Below are positions 63,166 through 64,000 of a stretch of 64,000 nucleotides of DNA, piece after piece. Origin of the DNA: Aggregatimonas sangjinii. Lineage in GTDB: Bacteria > Bacteroidota > Bacteroidia > Flavobacteriales > Flavobacteriaceae. Numbering within the stretch: position 1 is the stretch's first letter; each line of letters opens with the position of its first letter. The notes under the pieces were generated by a model, which saw only the letters and a program-made list of their open reading frames with translations, did not search any database and was not told the DNA's origin. The DNA is taken from contig NZ_CP040710.1 of assembly GCF_005943945.1 (NCBI RefSeq), positions 1,623,001 through 1,687,000 on the forward strand, given 5' to 3'. The position numbers and the translations under genes are program-made.

Positions 63166-63390
63166 CTATGCTAGAATCTCATAGTCAATATCAAGTTTTC
63201 GCAAAGCCCTTAAAGCAGAACCGGTATTCTTATCCGCTACTTCAATGGTTACCGCTTCCCCTTCCAACAACAAGGCCGCCAATTCCTGCAACACTGATGC
63301 ATCCCCATCTGCGGAAATCGCTGTCATACAGTCCGCTATAGCTCTACTATCTGGCCGCTGGGCGTCACAGGACAACAAATTCACTTTCAT
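63166..63390 (-). CDS. Small conserved-looking protein of unknown function
   Basis: 74 residues from the ATG at 63390 (MKVNLLSCDAQRPDSRAI); an earlier start at 63411 is possible. It is a soluble alpha/beta-looking protein with 'QELAALLLEGEAVTIEVADKNTGSALRALRKLDIDYEILA' in its C-terminal half, a pattern that resembles small ribosome- or nucleotide-related folds. No family was recognised. The upstream 232 bp to the next gene and the downstream 287 bp to the ArsR gene contain no other open frame; a 7-bp hairpin at 63017-63032 is the only structure. Confidence 0.6.
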   Translation of the reverse strand: MKVNLLSCDAQRPDSRAIADCMTAISADGDASVLQELAALLLEGEAVTIEVADKNTGSALRALRKLDIDYEILA

Positions 63391-63622
63391 ATTTCTGGTA
63401 TATAAAGGCAATATACTACAGTTGTAATGAGATGATGCATCATATTCTTTATCTTTCTATTTTTCATGACCTTGCCGTTCGAAGTGCAATTAGTATGATT
63501 TAGAGGTAGAACTCCATTGAACGGAAACATTTACAACAGCGGGGGAAATCTTTTTTGGCTTGGACCTTAATGAAATAATAGTTCACTTTAAAATTGTAAA
63601 TTCCCGTTTCAAAATCCATCCT

Positions 63623-64000
63623 ATGAAATTCCAATATGCAACGCTCTGGAGTTTGGTGTTCCTTATTCTATTAACCACCTCTTGTACTACCGAAAAAAAG
63701 GAATCCGCCACCTTATTGATTTATGGCGGACCCATCTACACCGTTGATTCCACTCAAGCTACGGTCGAGGCAGTTGCGACGAAGGACAGCGTCATTCAAT
63801 TTGCCGGTAGTCTGGCCGAGGCGGAGCGATTTTTGGGCGAAGATACCCAACGTATTGATTTGAAGGGTAAAACCATGACGCCGGGCCTGATCGAAGGCCA
63901 CGGACATTTTATGGGCTTGGGCTACAACGAATTGAACCTTGATTTGATGCACACGACCAGTTATCAGGAAATCGTTGATGCGGTAGCCGAAAAAGTGAAA
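63623..64000 (+). CDS. Amidohydrolase-family lipoprotein, partial (C-terminus beyond window)
   Basis: 126 residues are visible from the ATG at 63623 to the window edge. The signal is MKFQYATLWSLVFLILLTTSC with the lipobox Cys near 21. The enzyme part has 'ATLLIYGGPIYTVDS' and GKTMTPGLIEGHGHFMGLG, in which HGH is the first metal-binding motif of amidohydrolases of the YtcJ/imidazolonepropionase-like type. It hydrolyses amide or related bonds of an unknown substrate, probably in the periplasm. It is divergent from the small gene at 63166-63390. Confidence 0.85.
   Translation, partial: MKFQYATLWSLVFLILLTTSCTTEKKESATLLIYGGPIYTVDSTQATVEAVATKDSVIQFAGSLAEAERFLGEDTQRIDLKGKTMTPGLIEGHGHFMGLGYNELNLDLMHTTSYQEIVDAVAEKVK

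Noticed and set aside
1-64000. rRNA and tRNA genes
   Set aside because: No tRNA-like cloverleaf ends or rRNA core sequences were seen on either strand, although a covariance search was not possible.

Overview
The window is chromosomal DNA from a member of the Bacteroidota, almost certainly a marine Flavobacteriaceae of the Maribacter/Zobellia/Muricauda type. This rests on the Bacteroidota -7 promoter element TAnnTTTG recurring upstream of genes, few clear Shine-Dalgarno sites, SusC-like TonB receptors with STN and carboxypeptidase-regulatory-like domains, the type IX secretion regulator PorX, a fused LpxC-FabZ, and several families largely confined to Bacteroidota (DUF6146, DUF6787-like, DUF4258). 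The genus is inference. No rRNA, tRNA or CRISPR was found.

Layout. 1-3.9 kb (minus): a TonB receptor cut by the window edge, its small Cys/His-bearing partner, and small membrane and lipoprotein genes separated by hairpin-rich spacers. 4-7.8 kb: serA, serC and a LuxC-like acyl-CoA reductase (minus), divergent from a dicluster ferredoxin. 8-11.6 kb: a 1158-residue surface lipoprotein with six tandem 83-residue repeats and a C-terminal autoprocessing Hint domain. 11.8-16.7 kb (minus): ECF sigma factor, FecR anti-sigma factor and STN-type TonB receptor, a cell-surface signalling set. 17-24.7 kb: ychF, topoisomerase IV parE and parC, mscL, a sterol-desaturase-family hydroxylase. 24.7-35.4 kb: mixed housekeeping and regulatory genes (TerC, an XRE regulator facing an M14 peptidase, Lrp, DinB, aroB, proline dehydrogenase, alanine dehydrogenase, tsaE). 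35.4-45.9 kb: porX, an HD phosphohydrolase, then lipid A genes lpxD, lpxC-fabZ, lpxA with efp, a second lpxD-like gene, sucD and fabG. 46-48.8 kb: a membrane VWA protein and an SPFH protein.

48.9-59.0 kb is a complete histidine operon (hisG-D-C-B-H-A-F-IE) preceded by a His-rich leader peptide and a convincing transcription attenuator. It is interleaved with three GNAT acetyltransferases, a DinB-family gene and a small inverted-repeat element carrying a four-helix-bundle gene broken by an in-frame stop. 59.1-64 kb is accessory: a TIR/coiled-coil/transmembrane/DUF1566 protein, a lipoprotein with an ASCH domain, an ArsR-SRPBCC-DUF1059 cluster with a visible operator, and the start of an amidohydrolase lipoprotein.

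The most unusual items are the Hint-terminated repeat lipoprotein, the TIR-DUF1566 membrane protein, the his attenuator and the element inserted inside the his operon. Start codons were moved from the longest possible choice wherever a promoter, terminator or family length argued against it. All family assignments are from reading the translated sequence, not from database searches.
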